This document shows, piece by piece, positions 19,301 through 34,300 of a stretch of DNA of 64,000 nucleotides. The DNA is taken from assembly GCA_963837285.1 (NCBI GenBank), contig CAWIMS010000003.1, positions 310,001 to 374,000 of the forward strand. Reading direction: 5' to 3'. Within the stretch, counting starts at the first letter, position 1, and every line of letters starts with the position of its first letter. Under the pieces are notes generated by a model. That model was given only the letters and a program-made list of their open reading frames with translations, was not told the origin of the DNA and made no database searches. Source of the stretch: Planosporangium sp963837285 (GTDB lineage: Bacteria; Actinomycetota; Actinomycetes; Mycobacteriales; Micromonosporaceae). Both the position numbers and the translations under genes were made by a program.

Positions 19301-22300
19301 CGATGTCATCCAACCGGGCACGGACCTGAACCTGACCGCGACCGTCCGGTTGCAGGCGGTGCCGGTACAGGCGAAAACCACCGGGCGGCAGCAGCAGGTG
19401 ACCCACATCGAGTACGTCGAGTCCGAGGTGACCGGCGAGACCACGGTCGTCCAGTCGCGCAAGGTCGTCCTCGGCACCGACAACACGGTAGGTGAGGTCG
19501 GCTCGGGCTCGACGTTCGGCGCCGTCTTCGGCAGCGCCAACCGGTCCACCGGCAGCAGCCGGATCGTGCGCAGCACCGGCCGCTCGGGCACCGGTCGCTG
19601 GGTGATCCGGGCGCCCCGACCGCACGACGAGCAACTGGCCGACGTCGTGTGGCGGGTGTCTGTCGTCACCCGGGCCACGATGGCGACCGTGTCCACGACG
19701 GAACACACGGAAGACCGGTACGTCACCGTCCACTCTGGACTGTCCTTCCTCCGCCCGCAGCCGAGGGACACCAGCCCCCGACCGGGCAACGTGCCGCCGA
19801 CCCTGACCGCCAGACAGTTGCCGGGCGAGTCAGCGACGTGGCGGCTCGGGTTCCGCGAGGCCGACCTCACCCCGGAGCTCCGCGCGCAGGGCATGAACCC
19901 GGTCATGACCGCCGTGAACGCCCTGCTGACGACCCACGGGTTGGGCCGGCTGCTCGACTCGAAGTGGGAGGTCACCGGTCAACCGGGGCGCAAGGCACCG
20001 CCGGCCCAGCTACGGCAACTGCTCACCCTCGGCGCGCTCGAGGCGATCGCCGACCAGATGCGCGGCACCGGCGTACTGCTGCAACCGACGCCGGGCTCCC
20101 GGCTGCCGCTGGTCTCGCAACGACCGAAGATCCTGCTGCGGGCACGCCGACGCGGCGGGTTCCGGTACCAGGACAGCTTCTCCGCGACCGTGGCGTTGAG
20201 CAAGTTCCGCTTCAACACGCACGAGGTGCACGACGTACGGACCTCCGGCAAGGACATGACCCTGGGGGCGGGCTACCAGGCGCACGGCGGCCAGTTCAGC
20301 GGTGCCGAGTTCGGGGTGCCGTCGGTGTCGCTCGGCGTGAACACCGGCCGGAGCCGGTCGAGTGACCTGTCCAGGTCGCAGACCGACGCGACCCGGGACA
20401 CGCTGCGCACGAGCGGCCCGGCGCTGGTGTTCAGCACCGACGACTTCGAGATCACCGTGACCCTGGTGCCGGCGTCGCGGCCGAGTAAGGCGCTCAACTC
20501 CGTGGTGGCCGGCCTGCCCGCCTGGCTGAACGCGAAGGCACGGAAGCTGAGCGCGCCCGCCAAGTCGTTGCAGCCGGACAACCTCTCGTTGCAGCGGCAG
20601 GTACGGCTCCATGAGAGCGTCATCGTGGCCAAGGAGGCGCTGCGCGGCACGATGGCGACGCCCCGGGTACGGGAGGTCCCGCCGGGCCGCTCGCTGGTGG
20701 AGGTGGCCGCCCGCGAAGGACTCACGGTGCTCCCGCTGACCGGCAACGACATCGCCGGCCGGCGCGGTTACGTGGTCCGGTTCGACCCGGCAACCGTCCG
20801 CGACTTCGCCGATGCCGTGCTGGCCCGGTTCTCCGGCGAGGCGCCCCTGGCCAAGGGCCGGCGCAGCACCGCCGCGGCGCGGCTCACCTGGCTGGACAGC
20901 GGCGGCCTGGGAGCGATCCTGGCCAGCCTGTCGGCCAGCCACCTCGCCGAGATCGCGGAACTGGCGCTGTCCGGTGGCGGTGACACGTCGCCGCTGATGC
21001 TGCGCGAAGGCGGGGTGGTCACCGACACGGTCGGCAACCTGACCGTGTCGTACCTGTTCTACGGCCAGGAGACCCAGGACTGGCTGTCCTCCGACCTGCT
21101 GTCCGAGGACTTCGGGCTGGACGAGTTCGAGCTGTCCGAGTCGACCGAAGCGCACCGGGGGTTGACCGTGGGCGGCTCGGGCGGGCACGCGGTGCCGGTC
21201 TCCGGTGCGGTGTCGCTCCAGGGCGGCGACGGGCATCACCGTGGCACCGGGCGGACCAACCTGCGGGGCCGCTACCGCGCTCGGAGCACCCCGTACCTGC
21301 GGTCGCAGGCCGGCGTCCTGATCCAGGTCACGATCGACGCGGCGAACACGCGCGGCGGCATCGACCTGCCCGACTGGGTGCCGGCATACCTGCGCGGCGG
21401 CTCCACGACGGTGACCTTCCGGCTGGACAACGCGGCGTCGCTGCTGCTGGGGCCGCAACTGGTACGCGAGCTGGACATCACCCATCCACTCGGCCACCCG
21501 ATCCCGTCCGGCCGCTACTTCCCCGCCGACGACGAGGCGGCGCACGAGCGGGTCGACCTGTTGACCGAGGCCTACTCGCTACCCGACTTCCTGACCCTGC
21601 CGGAAGGCGCCGACGACGAGCACCCGGCCTGGCTGACCCTGGTCCTGCCCGGCTTCAACGCCGAGACCGGCCGGGTCCGCCACCAGGGCCGGGATCTGGA
21701 CTACCGGGCGCTCGCCGAGCGGATCGAGCAGATGCCGGAGTACACGCCGGGCATGCCCGTGGTGATCATCGCCGGCGGTGGCAACCGGACGGTGCCGGTC
21801 CTGGACCACCGCTCGTTCGCGCAGTTGCTCGGCGCCCGGCTGAAGTCACCGGTGCTGGCCACCGAATACGACATCCGGCACAACGCGGCCGGCGACGTGC
21901 TGGCCGGCCGGTTCACGCCCGCCAAGGGCGGGGTCGGTTCGGTGCGCGGCCGGTGGCAGTACCTGCCGGTGCCGGTCGACGACGAGGCGTTCCCCGACCC
22001 GATCGATTACAGCGCGAACCTGCTGGACGTCATCCGCGCCGAGGTACCCGACGCCTACCGGCGGGATCTGGTCGCGTCGCCCCGGGGCGCCCGGCAGCCG
22101 CAGCCGTACCGGGCCTACACCAGCGTCGCCCCGCCGCCGGTGGACGAGATCTCCGACCTGGCCAAAGCGACGGAGGCGGTCGCCAGCGCCACCCAGTTGC
22201 AGGACGCCAGCTGGCGCAAGTATGCGCACCGGCGGGCCCGCCACTTCCACCGCAGCGCCAAGCGCAACCGGGCGTTGGGCACCGACGACGGAAACACGGC

Positions 22301-25300
22301 CGCGATCGACGACGCCGTGCAGGAGGCGTTCCACCTCCGGTTCCCGCAGTTGGCCGGCGCGCTGGGCCGCCCGCCGAGGCCCGCCGAGCTGCTCCCGCTG
22401 GTGCAGGAGGTGCTCGACCCCGACGCCACCGAGGTCAGCAACGAGCACCTCGCCGCATTGGGCCGGCTCGCCGAGGCGGCGGCCGCGCGTGGCCGGGTCA
22501 CCGCTGACACGATGGCCCGGCTGCACGCCTTCGACCAGCTTCGCGGCGAACTCGGCCTGAACCGGGCGACGGTCGACCTCATGGGTCGGCGGATGGGACT
22601 GCCCGACACCGCCGACCGCCCGGAACGGGTCCTCGCCACGCTGTACCTGCACTACCGGCTGACCGCCGAAACGCCGCCCGAGCGAATGGGCGAGGTTCCC
22701 GCCACTGCCGAGGCCCTGGCCGACCTGCACGCCGTGCTCGATCTGGCCGGGCGCGCCACCGAGCCGTACGTCGGCCCGGCGCAGCTGCTGCCGTTCGTAC
22801 AGAAGATTCTGGACCCCACGGTGCGCGAGGTCACCGTCGCGCGGCTGCAGCGGATCGTCGCCGGCATCCGGGCCGTCCGCGCCCGGCAGACCAGCGCCGC
22901 CGGGCTGCTCAAGGCGGCTGTCACCCGCAGCGGGCGGCATCTCAAGGCGCACCACGTCGAGCGGTACTTCCGCAAGGCGGCACTGCTGCCCGGCGGCGTC
23001 GACAGCAGCGCCGACAGGACCAACGAACTGGCCGCGTTGCGTACGGCGCTGGCCGACCGGCCCGGCAGACTGCACTACCTGGACGCCGATCTGGCCCTCC
23101 TGGTGGCCGCGCGGCGCGAGTGGCTGCCGGATCCGCGCAGCCGTGGCTTCACCGACATCGCCGAGGACTACCTGCCGATGGCGATGGAGCTGCTCGGTGT
23201 GCGGACGGTCGACGCCGCCGTACTCGAGTCGCTGGCGAACCTGGTCCGGGTGGCGCGGGCGAACCGCCTGTTTGCGATCGGCCGGATCCCGACCCGCACC
23301 GACCTGGCCGAGGCCATGGTCCGCCGGGACTGGTCGTCGCGCACCCCGAGGGCCCGCGAGTACTCCGATGAGCAGGAACGGTTCAACGGCGCGGTGAGCG
23401 GTCTCCAGTACATCAAGGACATCAGCCACCTCCCGGAGCTCACCGCCTGGCTCAACTCGATCGTGCCGACGGTCGACGAGTTCGTCGACGACAGCGCCGT
23501 GAAGACGACTGTCACCTGGGCGTTCAGCCGGGTCCTCGACGAGGGCTACACCTTCGATATCCGCGACGACAAAGGCGTGGCGTACACCGTCGAGCTGTTC
23601 GCCGACGTCGTCGGCGCACCAACGAAGAATGCCACCAAGGCGCCGTCCGGCAAGCTCGAACACCGCATCAACAGCATCGAGGTCGCGCGGACCACCAGTA
23701 GCGGCATGTCGAAATCGGCCTACGGCGAGGCGGGTGGGCTGCTGAAGATCGGCACCAGCGCCGCGGCCGCGGTCACGTTCACCGGTACCGGCGGTGCCGG
23801 CGACTACACGTCGTACACCGCGTCCTGGGGCACCTCGCAGGCACGTTACATGTACCTCAAGCCGGACGAGCCGATCGTCCAGCTCGACGTGCCGGTGACC
23901 TGGTCGGCGCGGGTCCGGCACGAGCGCACCGGCCGCTGGCGGTTCTTCCGCTGGACCGATGCCGACGACACGCCCCGCCAGGAGCAGGTCAGCACCTACA
24001 TACCTGTCTCCGAGGCGCCGCTCCCGGAGAACGAACAGCGGGAACTCACCAGCATGGACGAGTTCCCACTGCACCGCATGCACCACGCGGTCGAGCGGGT
24101 ACGGGCGGCGGAGAAGCTCCGCGCCGCAGTGCGGGGTCTGATCGGGAATCGGGAGTACAAACGACATCAGGCCGCGATCGACCTGTTCCTGAGCAACGAC
24201 CGGATCGGCTCGGTGCTCGCCGACGCGCATCACCCGAACATCGACTGGCCGAGCATGCCGCGGCTCTGGTCGATCAAGAACGACCAGAGCCACCTCAGCA
24301 TCGTCCTGACCGCGACGCCACGCGGCCTGGAGCATGTCGGCGCTCCGAGCGGCAAGATCAGATACGACCGGCTCCGACAGCATATGATCACGGGCGCGAC
24401 GTCGCGGGAGAAGCGCCCCAGCCGCCGGTGGTACACGCAGGCCCGGTTGCGCATCCTGGCCGGCCTGGGCGGGCTCGCGCTGCGGCACCGCCGGACCCCG
24501 GCACGGGGCATCACCTGGCGGCGCAGCAAGCAGTTGCAACTGGCCCGGGCCAACCGTGCCGCTGACGAGAGCCGCCTGGTCCGGCTCGACTCGCACTTCA
24601 CCGTCCGGGTGTCGTGGGGCCGGAAGGGCACGAGCCGCAGCGCCGAGCGGGGCGGCATCCCGGGCTGGTCGCACCTCCGGGTGCGTACCGTCGACCTGAA
24701 CCCGCCCAACACGCCGCCCGAACCGGCGACCAAGACCTGGTGGACACCTGGTGTGGGCACCGACCACGGCGTCGGGTTCGGCATGCTCGAGGACATCGAC
24801 GGCCTGGCCGAGGTGTACAACGGCCTCGTCCCGGCGCTGACGCGGATGGGCTACCTGCCGCCCGAGGCGATCGGCGCGCCGCCGGCACCGGTCGACCCCG
24901 AGGAGCGCGCGGAACTCGACGAAGAAGCGGACCGGCCCGTGCCGGAGCCGCCGGCGGACCTGACCCCCTGGCAGGTCCTCCGCACGCTGGATCCCACCGG
25001 CACGGAGATCAACCGGCCCGGCGTGCGGTACGAGAACTGGCGGCTGCTGTTGCAGCACATGCAGCGCTCCGTGCTCGGACACAGCATTGACGACCTGATG
25101 GGCGGCGGCAACGGCCAGCCCGGCGTGTCGTTCGTCCTGCACCACCCGAGCCCGGTGCGGTCACCGGTCACCGTCGGCCTGACGGGGCGGATCACCGGCA
25201 AGGCGACCTACCGCAACACGGCGCCGCTGATGCCGGTGAACATCTTCATCACCATGGACCGGCTCGACGTGCGGCGCGCCGACATCAAGCAGGCCGAGAC

Positions 25301-28300
25301 GGGCATCGAAGGCGGCGTGGTCGGCGAGACATCCGACACCAACGCCATGATCGAAGACGACCCGGCCGGATTCCTGGCCTCGTACTGGCAGGGAACCCGC
25401 TCGACCGAGCGTACCGGCGAATCCTCCTCCCAGGCGGTGACCTCCTACGCCCGAACCGAGGGCAAGTCGTCGCGGTACACCATTCCCGTCACGATCAGTT
25501 GGAGCATCCTCGGCGACCGGGGCGCGCTGGCGACCGGCGGCGCGGACGGCGAACTGACCATGTGGCAACCCGACTCGCTGGCGGAGATCGCCGACCGGTC
25601 CGCGCCGCCGCCACTCCAGACGCGGTCGCAGCAGCCCTCGCCGCTGCTCGGGATGATCCCCCGGGCCCCGATCACCACGTCCGGTGTCGCGGCGCTGCAA
25701 CGCGCGTTGATCGCGCGGCTGGCCGCCCGGGTCGACCGGACCCAGATCTGGCAGACGTTGTCCACCGCGGTGTACAAGACGAACCTGCCCCGCATCCTCG
25801 GCAACGGCATGCAGCTGGACTTCATCACGGGGCCGAGCCCGGTCAAGGACGTGTTCGTCCGGCCACAGTTGCGCGGCCAGCTCAAGGGCGTGCCGTTCGG
25901 CCGTCCGCAGCTCATCCAGAAGCTCACCGTCTACACCGAGGCGGTCCAGGAGAGCCAGGGCGGCATCGACACCGAGACCGAGCCGAGACCGTTCAAGTAC
26001 AAGGGCGGCCGGTTCTACTTCGGCTACCGCACCGGCTTGTCCAAGCACAACGCTCAGGGCGCCCTGATGGGCGTGTGGGGCCACGGCGACTCCGGGAGCG
26101 TCGGCCGCACCGAGGGGCTCTACCGGTCCGCGACCAACACCGCCGACATGTACGTGGTCCGCACCGCGGTGCGCAACACGGTGACGTTCCCCAACGAGGA
26201 GCCGATCACCGCGACCGGCGAGATCTACCTGCTGCTCAGCAAGGCGGACGTGCTGCGGGTGGACCGGGCCAAGTTCGACGACCCGTACGACCTGTTCGCC
26301 AACGAACCGGTGCCCGAGTCCAAGGCGCTCCGGCAGGGATCGCGCAGCCTGCGCGACGGCCGGTTCTGGAACGGGGTCTGGGTCGAGCCGATCGGCGAGA
26401 CGCCGCTGAGCCTCGCGCTCAAGCAGGCGGCCAGGGACCTGGGCGGGCCGGACCTGGAGATGCAGGTCGCCTCGCTGATGTCGGGCCTGTCGGTCCGGCT
26501 GCCCCAGTTGGGCGACGGCGGGCACAGCTGGGAACTGGAAAGCGGCGGCACCCGCTTCGAACTGGTCCTCGAGGCGGACAAGTCGGGCGAGCCGCGGTAC
26601 ATCGACGAGGCGCCAGCCGGCTTCCTCAAGATGTACACCCGGGCCAACGACACGAGCACCCGACGCTCACGCAAGAACAGGCAGATCACCACCGCGATCC
26701 TCGGCACCGCGGGCATCGGACCCGACGTCGGCCTGTCCGGCCGGCTCGGCCAGATCCGCGTCAACCGCACCACCAACCGGGACCGGAGCCGGGGCACCGG
26801 GTTCAATGCGTTGATCATGGATGGCGAGCGGCCGAAGGGCGGCACCGTCCAGTTCGACCAGGACATCACGTTCAGCTATGACCTGCACATCGTCGGAGGC
26901 ACCCCGATCGTCGAGACCCGACCGCGTCGCCGGGACGGGACCGTCACCGAGACCCGTACCGTGTTCGTGCCGATCGACAGCAGCCCGTTGCTGGGCAGCC
27001 GGCTACCCGTCTGGACCCAGGTGCCCCGCAACGAGTTGCCGGACGACACCGTGGTCGTGCACGGCGTGCACGCCCTCGCCGCCGTCTACGCCGCTGCCAA
27101 GCGTGCCGGCGGGCTGCCGGTCAGGCGTGGCGGGCTGAAGCCTGGCCCCGGTGTCCTCACCCGCGAATCGCTGCTGAGCGGCTTCCGCGCGATGCTGACG
27201 GCGGACGGCGCCACGTTCACCGCCATCGTGACCGGCACCGGCATCCTCGAGCTGCCCCACGGCATGACGGTGAAGGCCCGGTTCGGGCCGCCCCGGGAGT
27301 TCTACCGGGTGAAGTCCGTCGAGATGGAGCACTACGACCACGGCACCGACACGGTCTTCGACGCGCTGAGCACAGGCCCCCGCTACGGCGGGTACCTCAC
27401 CGGTACCCTGCCCGTCCCGATCACGCCGCTGGTCTCGATCGGTCCCCGGGTCCGCATCGGTGGCGACGTCACCCCCAATATCCGCAGCGACAACCTGAGC
27501 CGGTCCACCGAGCACCGGGCGTGGCTGCGGCTGATCGGCTCCGGCTACCACCTGTACCTACCGGTCGAGTTCGTCATCGACATCGGCGGCAAGGCCGGAC
27601 CCGTGTACGCCAGCGGTTCCATCGAAATCGCCGTCGTCGCGGACGGTGTGCGATTCCTCTTCGGCGACGACGCCGACGGCATGCTCGCCGCTGTCAGTAA
27701 GAGCATGGCAGAGCCAACGAAGATCGTACGGCCGTCGAAGATCCCACCGATCGTCGCGCCGACCGGATCGACGGCCAAGCGGGTGACGTTCGGCCCCACG
27801 ACGGTGGTGGGCCCGTCGACCGTCGTTTCCCGGGTGACCACGCACCGGCCAGTGTCCGGCGCGCCGAAGTCGGCCCTCTCGACGGGCGACCGGCAGGCCC
27901 GGGCCACCGTCCGCCCGCGCACCGTGGCGCCCGAGGTAGCCACCGCGGTGACCGCGGTGCGGGAGTTCGAGACGGCCCGCCGGCAGCGGCAGGAGGAGCA
28001 GGAGACGCTCCGCGACGAGGTGTACCAGAACTACCTGACCAACCGCGCACGGTACCGGCTCGACGACCTCGCACGGCTGGGTGACTGCTTCTACCTGGGG
28101 CTGTTCCCGCTGCTCCAGCGACTGCCCGCAGAGCGGCGCCCGGTGGCGGTGGTGGATCCGGAAAACCCGACCCGGGACGAGATCCAGGCCCTGCGCGACG
28201 CGCTGGCCGATGAGGTGGGGCGCCGGTTCGCCGAGTTCAACGAGAACCCCGATCCGGAGCTGGCGGACGCCGTGGTGGGCGCGTTCATCGGCGCGAACGT

Positions 28301-31300
28301 GCCCGACGAGGAGCAGCGGCTGGAATCCCAGCGCCTGCACCTGAGGAACATCAGAAAGCTCGGCAGTTACATCGACGACGAACATACCGGCGACGCCACT
28401 CCCGGGGCCGCCGCCCGCATCTGGAACCTCCCGATGACCGTGCTCGGGCCACGGCAGCCCACCTACGTCGGACCGGAAGACGGCGAGCCGATCGCGTACC
28501 TCTACCACGACGGCGGCCACTACATGACCGTCCGTACCGGCCCGGAGGAACGCATCCAGCACATGCACGAGCTGATGCCTCCCGTGCCGGAGCCGGTGCC
28601 GGAACTGGAAGAGCCGGAGGTGGAGCGCCTTTACCAGGCGTACCGGCTGGCGTTCGACGACCTGCTCGCCCAGTACATCGACCTGGTCACCGCGAACGTC
28701 CTCGACGACTTCGTCGAGCGGGCCGGCGGCGTCAACGCCGACTTCGACGAGCTCTGGGACGGGCCGCACACCGCGGCGAACCTGCTCCGGCTCAGCAACA
28801 TCTACCGCCGGTTCGACGCCGGCGTACAGGGCATGATCGAACGGGCACCACTGGACTGGCCACCCCCGTCGGGCACGGACGGCGGGGTGGAACTGACGAC
28901 GACACCGCTGTCGTCGAGGATCGGCAGCCCCACCGCGAGCCGTCAGGTCACCGGTCTCATCGACACCAGCGCCATCGATTCGCTGTGGAGGGCCAGGAAG
29001 ACGGCCTCGCGGCACGGCAGCGGCCATAAATTCAGCAGCAGCGGCAGTAAGAGCCTGCGCCTGGACACCAGCCTGCTCGGGAAGTGGACGCTCCAGTTGC
29101 CCAACGGGGCGCTGGTCGAGGCGGTACACGCCGACCTGCGCGCCCGGCTGCGCACCCGGGTGCCGGCCGACGGGCTGGTCAACGCCGCCAACACGGACGT
29201 GATCGGGGTGGCCGGAGCGAACACGGTCAGCGGGATCATCCAAGCGGCCGGTGGCACGCCGATGCTCCGGTCGTTGCGGGACGCGCTGCCGCCGAACGGG
29301 CGGGTCAAGCTGGGGCAGGCGGTGCTGAGTGCCGGCGGCGACATCCAGGGCACCGACACGATGCAGGTGGCACACACCGTGCCACCCGACCGCACCAGCG
29401 GGCAGACCTCATCGGCCGACCTGCAACGCGCGTACGAAAGCGCCTTCACGATCCTCGGCGACGCCGGCGCGACGACGGTGGAGGTGCCGCTGCTGGGGGC
29501 CGGCCAGTTCGGCTGGAGCGACCAGGCGTCGATCGACGCCGCGTACCGGGCGCTGACCGCACGCAGGTACGGCACGATCCAGACGGTCCGGTTCATCCAC
29601 CTCGACGCGGAGGTCGTGCGCGCCGTCCGCACCCGGATCGAAGGGCTGGGCGGCACCGTGCTGGGCGGCACCACGACCTCGTCGCCGACCACGCTCACCC
29701 CGACGACCAGCCTGCCCACCGATCCGCGGACCACGTCGGCGGAGTCATCGTCGACCGCCAGGCGGACAGCGCCGGCCGAAACCGCCGCCCTGGTACAGAC
29801 GCTGCTGGAGCGGACCGAAGCCCTGCTGCCGGAGGAGCGTCACGGCGAGTTCCCGGACCTCGTCCAGATCCAGCGGGATGTGCGGGATCTGGACCTGCTG
29901 ACCGAGGAACCCGCGTCCGTCTTCGACGAAGCGGCGGTCCGCCGCCTGACGGACCTGCGCGACCGGCTGGCGCGGCTGCACGGTCAGGTCAGAGATGCGT
30001 TGCGCCCCAACCAGTTGCGCGTCGACCAGGTGGGGCAGTCGGTGCAGGCGCTCGACGACGCGCTGCTGACGCTCGGCAACGAGATCAACGATGCGCTCGG
30101 TCAGCTACCGCAGGCTGAGCGGCCGCGGTTCCGGAACCGGTTCCAGCCCCTGATCGAGCGCGCCAACCGGGCCCGCTCCGCACCCGCGGCCGACGACGAA
30201 ACCACACAGCAGACCCGCTACCGCCTGCTCTACGACATATACACCGATGGGGAGGCGCTGCTCAACGACCTCCTGGAAGCCCTCGCCGGGCAGGGGACCG
30301 ACGATCATCCGCGGACGCTGGACCGGGACGACCGGCGCGACGATCGCGATCCGGATTCTACCGACTACCCCAGCGAGGTGATCGGCACGGCGCGGCTGGT
30401 GACGACCCGGCACACCACCCAACAGTACAAGGAGGAGGAGCAGCGGCGGGACGAGCAGCGGGACGATCCGCGGGACGCGGTCGTGCGGCAACTGCGCGAC
30501 CTGGCGAACGCGGGGACGCCGATGCGCTGGACGACGACCGGCACCCTGCCCAGCCGGAACACCTTCACCGCCTGGGCACGCGCGGCGACCGAAGGACCGC
30601 GGCCGGCGTTCGACGCCACCACGGCGGTCAACTGCTGGGAGTTGTTGTTGCTGGCGGCGCACGCGGCCGGGGTGCTGCCGTGGGAGTGGATCAACCGGGC
30701 GTACACCAGCAACCTCGGCGCTGGCTGGAACCAGTCGGTCTGGGACCTTCTGCTGCCACCGGAGCGGCGCACCACGTACCGGCTGGGCGACCCGAACTCG
30801 CCGGTGCCGGTGGCCGGCGACATCGTCCAGTTGGGCCGGGCCGGCAACCCCACGGCCCACGTGGCTGTGGCCACCGGCGAACGCGACGACAACGGTCGGC
30901 TCAAGGTCTTCAGCTTCTGGCCACCACCGTTCGGACCGGCCGTACTCAACAGCGAGATCCCCGTGGTCGTGACGACCGTCGAGGAACTGCGCGCGGTGAT
31001 CGTCGAGGAGACCGGCGACGACAGCCTGTTCGTCCACTTCGGACCGCCACCGTGGGCCATGGGTACCGTCCCGTTGTCGACGGTGACCGTGAATACGGCG
31101 TTGGTGTCGGTTCCGAACCCGTCCGCCATCTGGCAGTCGATCCTCGGCAACGGCAACGGCACCGGCGGACCGGTCCGGCAGGACGAGGGCGCGATCGACG
31201 AGTTCCTGAAGCAGGATCCGGCGGTCGTCCACGCGGCTCTGACCGCCAAGGTACGGGAAGCCGAGCAGCGCTACGGCACCGGCGACACCGGGGTGGTCGA

Positions 31301-34300
31301 GAGCGTCGCCCGCACCGGCACCGCGGCCTCGGTGGTGGCGGCGCTGCTGGCCGGCCTGGAGCCGGACGGCCTCGGCCACTACCCGTTGCCGGGCACGGCC
31401 GGATGGCTGATCGAGAAAACCGCATCAGGGCTGTGGGTACGGCCGTCCTCAGTGGACGACGGCACGGCGGAACTGGTCCGCGGCCGGAGCCCCGCGGCCG
31501 GCGTGGTGGTCGACATCGGCCTGCCCGGCTCGGCGACGCCCGACGAGGTCTGGGCGGCGGCGCTCGATCGAGTCGAGGAGATGCCGCTGGGGCCGGACTC
31601 GCCGCACCGCGTGGTGGTGCACGACGACACGCCGCTGGGGGTGTCGATGGCGCAGGCGCTGTCGGGCACCACGACCGCCGACCGGCCGTCGGACGGACCG
31701 GACACCATCGAGGTACACACCTTCCAGGACGGACAGTGGAAGACCCAGTCGCTGCCGGGCCGGCAGACGGGTCCGGACCGGTTCATCACGACCGAGCCGG
31801 AAACCGGTGCGGAGGCGGTGTGGCGCCGCGACACCGACAACACCTGGATGCCCCTGCTGGCGGGCGGCGCGGACATGACGACCGGGCCCGAGCTTCAGGC
31901 ACCGACCCGCGACAACGTGAGAGCCATCTACCAGACCAATGGCAATGGCCCACTGATCATCAGCTACCTCCAGCGTGCCGGGTGGATCGCGGCCGACACG
32001 ACGCTCGGCCGGATGGCCCACAAGCTCGGCTTCGGCAAGGGACCGGGGCAGATCGCCAAGCTCATCGACGACATCCGCACGGCGGGCCGGCCGATCGGGC
32101 CGAGGCGCGCGAGCGGGAAGTGGCCGTGGGAACTCACCGTCGGCGGGACGGTGCTGGACTTCGTGCTGACCGTCGACCCGGCCGGCAACGTGATCGGACT
32201 CCGCCCGGGTGGCGACCCGCTGGACAAGTCCGCGATGGACCTCGGGTTTCCCCCGATCGAGTGGGATGGGACGGCGTCCGATCTGGTGCGGGCGCAACTC
32301 ACCGTTGACCGGTACGAGATCGAGCGGGATCGGCGTCAGCTCTCCGGGCCGGAGTTGGACGAGGTCTATGCCGCGTACGGCATCGTGTTCGCCGATCGGG
32401 TGGACCAGTACGAGCAGGCGCGCGAAGACGATCCCGACCACCCGTTCGTCCGTCATGCCGACGAGATCGCGGCCGAGGTCGGTGCGGTACTGGCCGGTGC
32501 TGTTTCGCCGGCGGGTGCCCAGGAGCTGAGCAGGTTGTACCGGCAGCTCTCGACCGGCCTGAACGGCATGCTGCTGGTCGCGCCAGACACGCCCACCGAA
32601 ACCGACACCGACACCCGGGGGCAGCGGCTGTCGAACGTGGAGATCGCTGAGCGGGCGCGATCGCGCGCGGGCAACTGGGTCGAGCCGGGCTCGGCCGACG
32701 AGCCCGCGGTGCTGCACATCGGGGTCGGTGAGGGTCGGTTCGCGAAGGTGCCGGTGCGGCTGGACGAGCGGGGTGCGGTCGTCGAGGCCGGCGGCAACCT
32801 GGTCCGCAGGCTGCGCGAGGGCAGCTCCGGCCGCCGGTCGACAGCGGTCGTCCCGCCGGGTCGGCCGACCGTCCTGCGGCCACCCACGGCTGACGCGACC
32901 GCCACGATGTTCGACGAGGAGGGCCCGGCCAACCTGAACCACGCCAAGCAGGCCGGCTGGACCGCGCCGGACGGATTCGACGGGCCGGCGGAGCTGTCGA
33001 TGCTGCTCGACGACATCGTGCGCGCCGGGCAGCCGATCGGGACCCGGCGACGCAGCGGCGAGCAGCACGTCGAGCTGTCCGTCAACGGGACGTCACTGGA
33101 CTTCCAGGTGACCGTCGACGACGCCGACAACGTGACCGGACTACGCCCGGGCGGGGATCCGCTGTACAAGTATGCGGTCCAGCTTGGTTTCGCGAACGTC
33201 GCCGGGCTGATCGACCACTTCGTCGCCGCGATGGACGCCGGGACAGCGCTGCGCAGCGGCCCCGACCAGGCCGGTGTCACGTCGGTGACCGTCCGGGTCA
33301 ACGGGGCGGCGCACGAGCTGCGGCTGCACCTCGGGCCGGACGGGAAGGTGCTCGGCGCGGCACCACCCACGGCCGTGCACGACGGGGCGGTGCCGCCGCT
33401 CGACCTGGATGCCGATCCGCCGATGCTGGACGGCGTCGCGCTTCCCGCGGTTCCCGGCACCCACCGCGGCTACTTCACCGACAGACACAACAGGTCGTTC
33501 CAGGAGCTCACCCCGACCGGTCAGCGAGGTGCGAGCTACTTCCAGGACAGGAGCGGGCAGTGGCATGGCCGGCTGCTCGGGGGCCGGCCATCCGACCATG
33601 ACGCGATCGACACATCGACGACGCCCATCATTGCGCCGGCCACCCCGCCGGCGAATGTCAGGGCGATCTTCCGGGCCAACGGGCCGGCTAACATCCAGCA
33701 CGCCAAGAGCATCGGCTGGATCGCCGCCGAGACCGTGATGGAACGGTTCACCCACAAGCTCGGGGTGGGTAAGGGTGAGCGCCAACTGGACAAGCTCCTA
33801 CGGGACATCACCAAGGGCCGGCCGATCGACGACATGCCCGACGGTGCCGGACATTGGCGGTGGCCGCTGAGGGTCCGCGGCCAGGCGCTCACCTTCGTGT
33901 TGACGGTGGATGGCGGAAACAACGTCATAGCCTTGCGTCCCGACATCGCGGTGGGTACCAGCGGTGGCACGGCCGGGACGACCGGTCCCGTGGTCGAGGA
34001 AGCCGGCCTCGACGCGTACGCCCGGGAGTTGAACTTCGCGTCCACCGCCGAGCTGACCCAGCATTTCAGGCAGGCGCTGACCGGCGGGCGGGTCCGCGAC
34101 ACGAACGTCGCCGATGTCAAGCTCGTGATCGCGATGGTCGGAGGTCGGCCACAGGGTCTGCGACTGCGGCTCGGTCCCCACCGGGAGGTCGTCGGCGCGG
34201 CGCCGCCGACCGCGTTCGACCGCGCGGTCGCCGGCCATCCGATCGATCTGCCGGCCAACACGTTCGCCATCGCGGCGAGCGGAGCATATGCCGTGATGCG

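Noticed and set aside
21846..25145. Minus-strand ORF of 1,099 codons
   Set aside because: Shadow of the giant gene; composition-biased, no motif, and antisense to an internally duplicated helical region.
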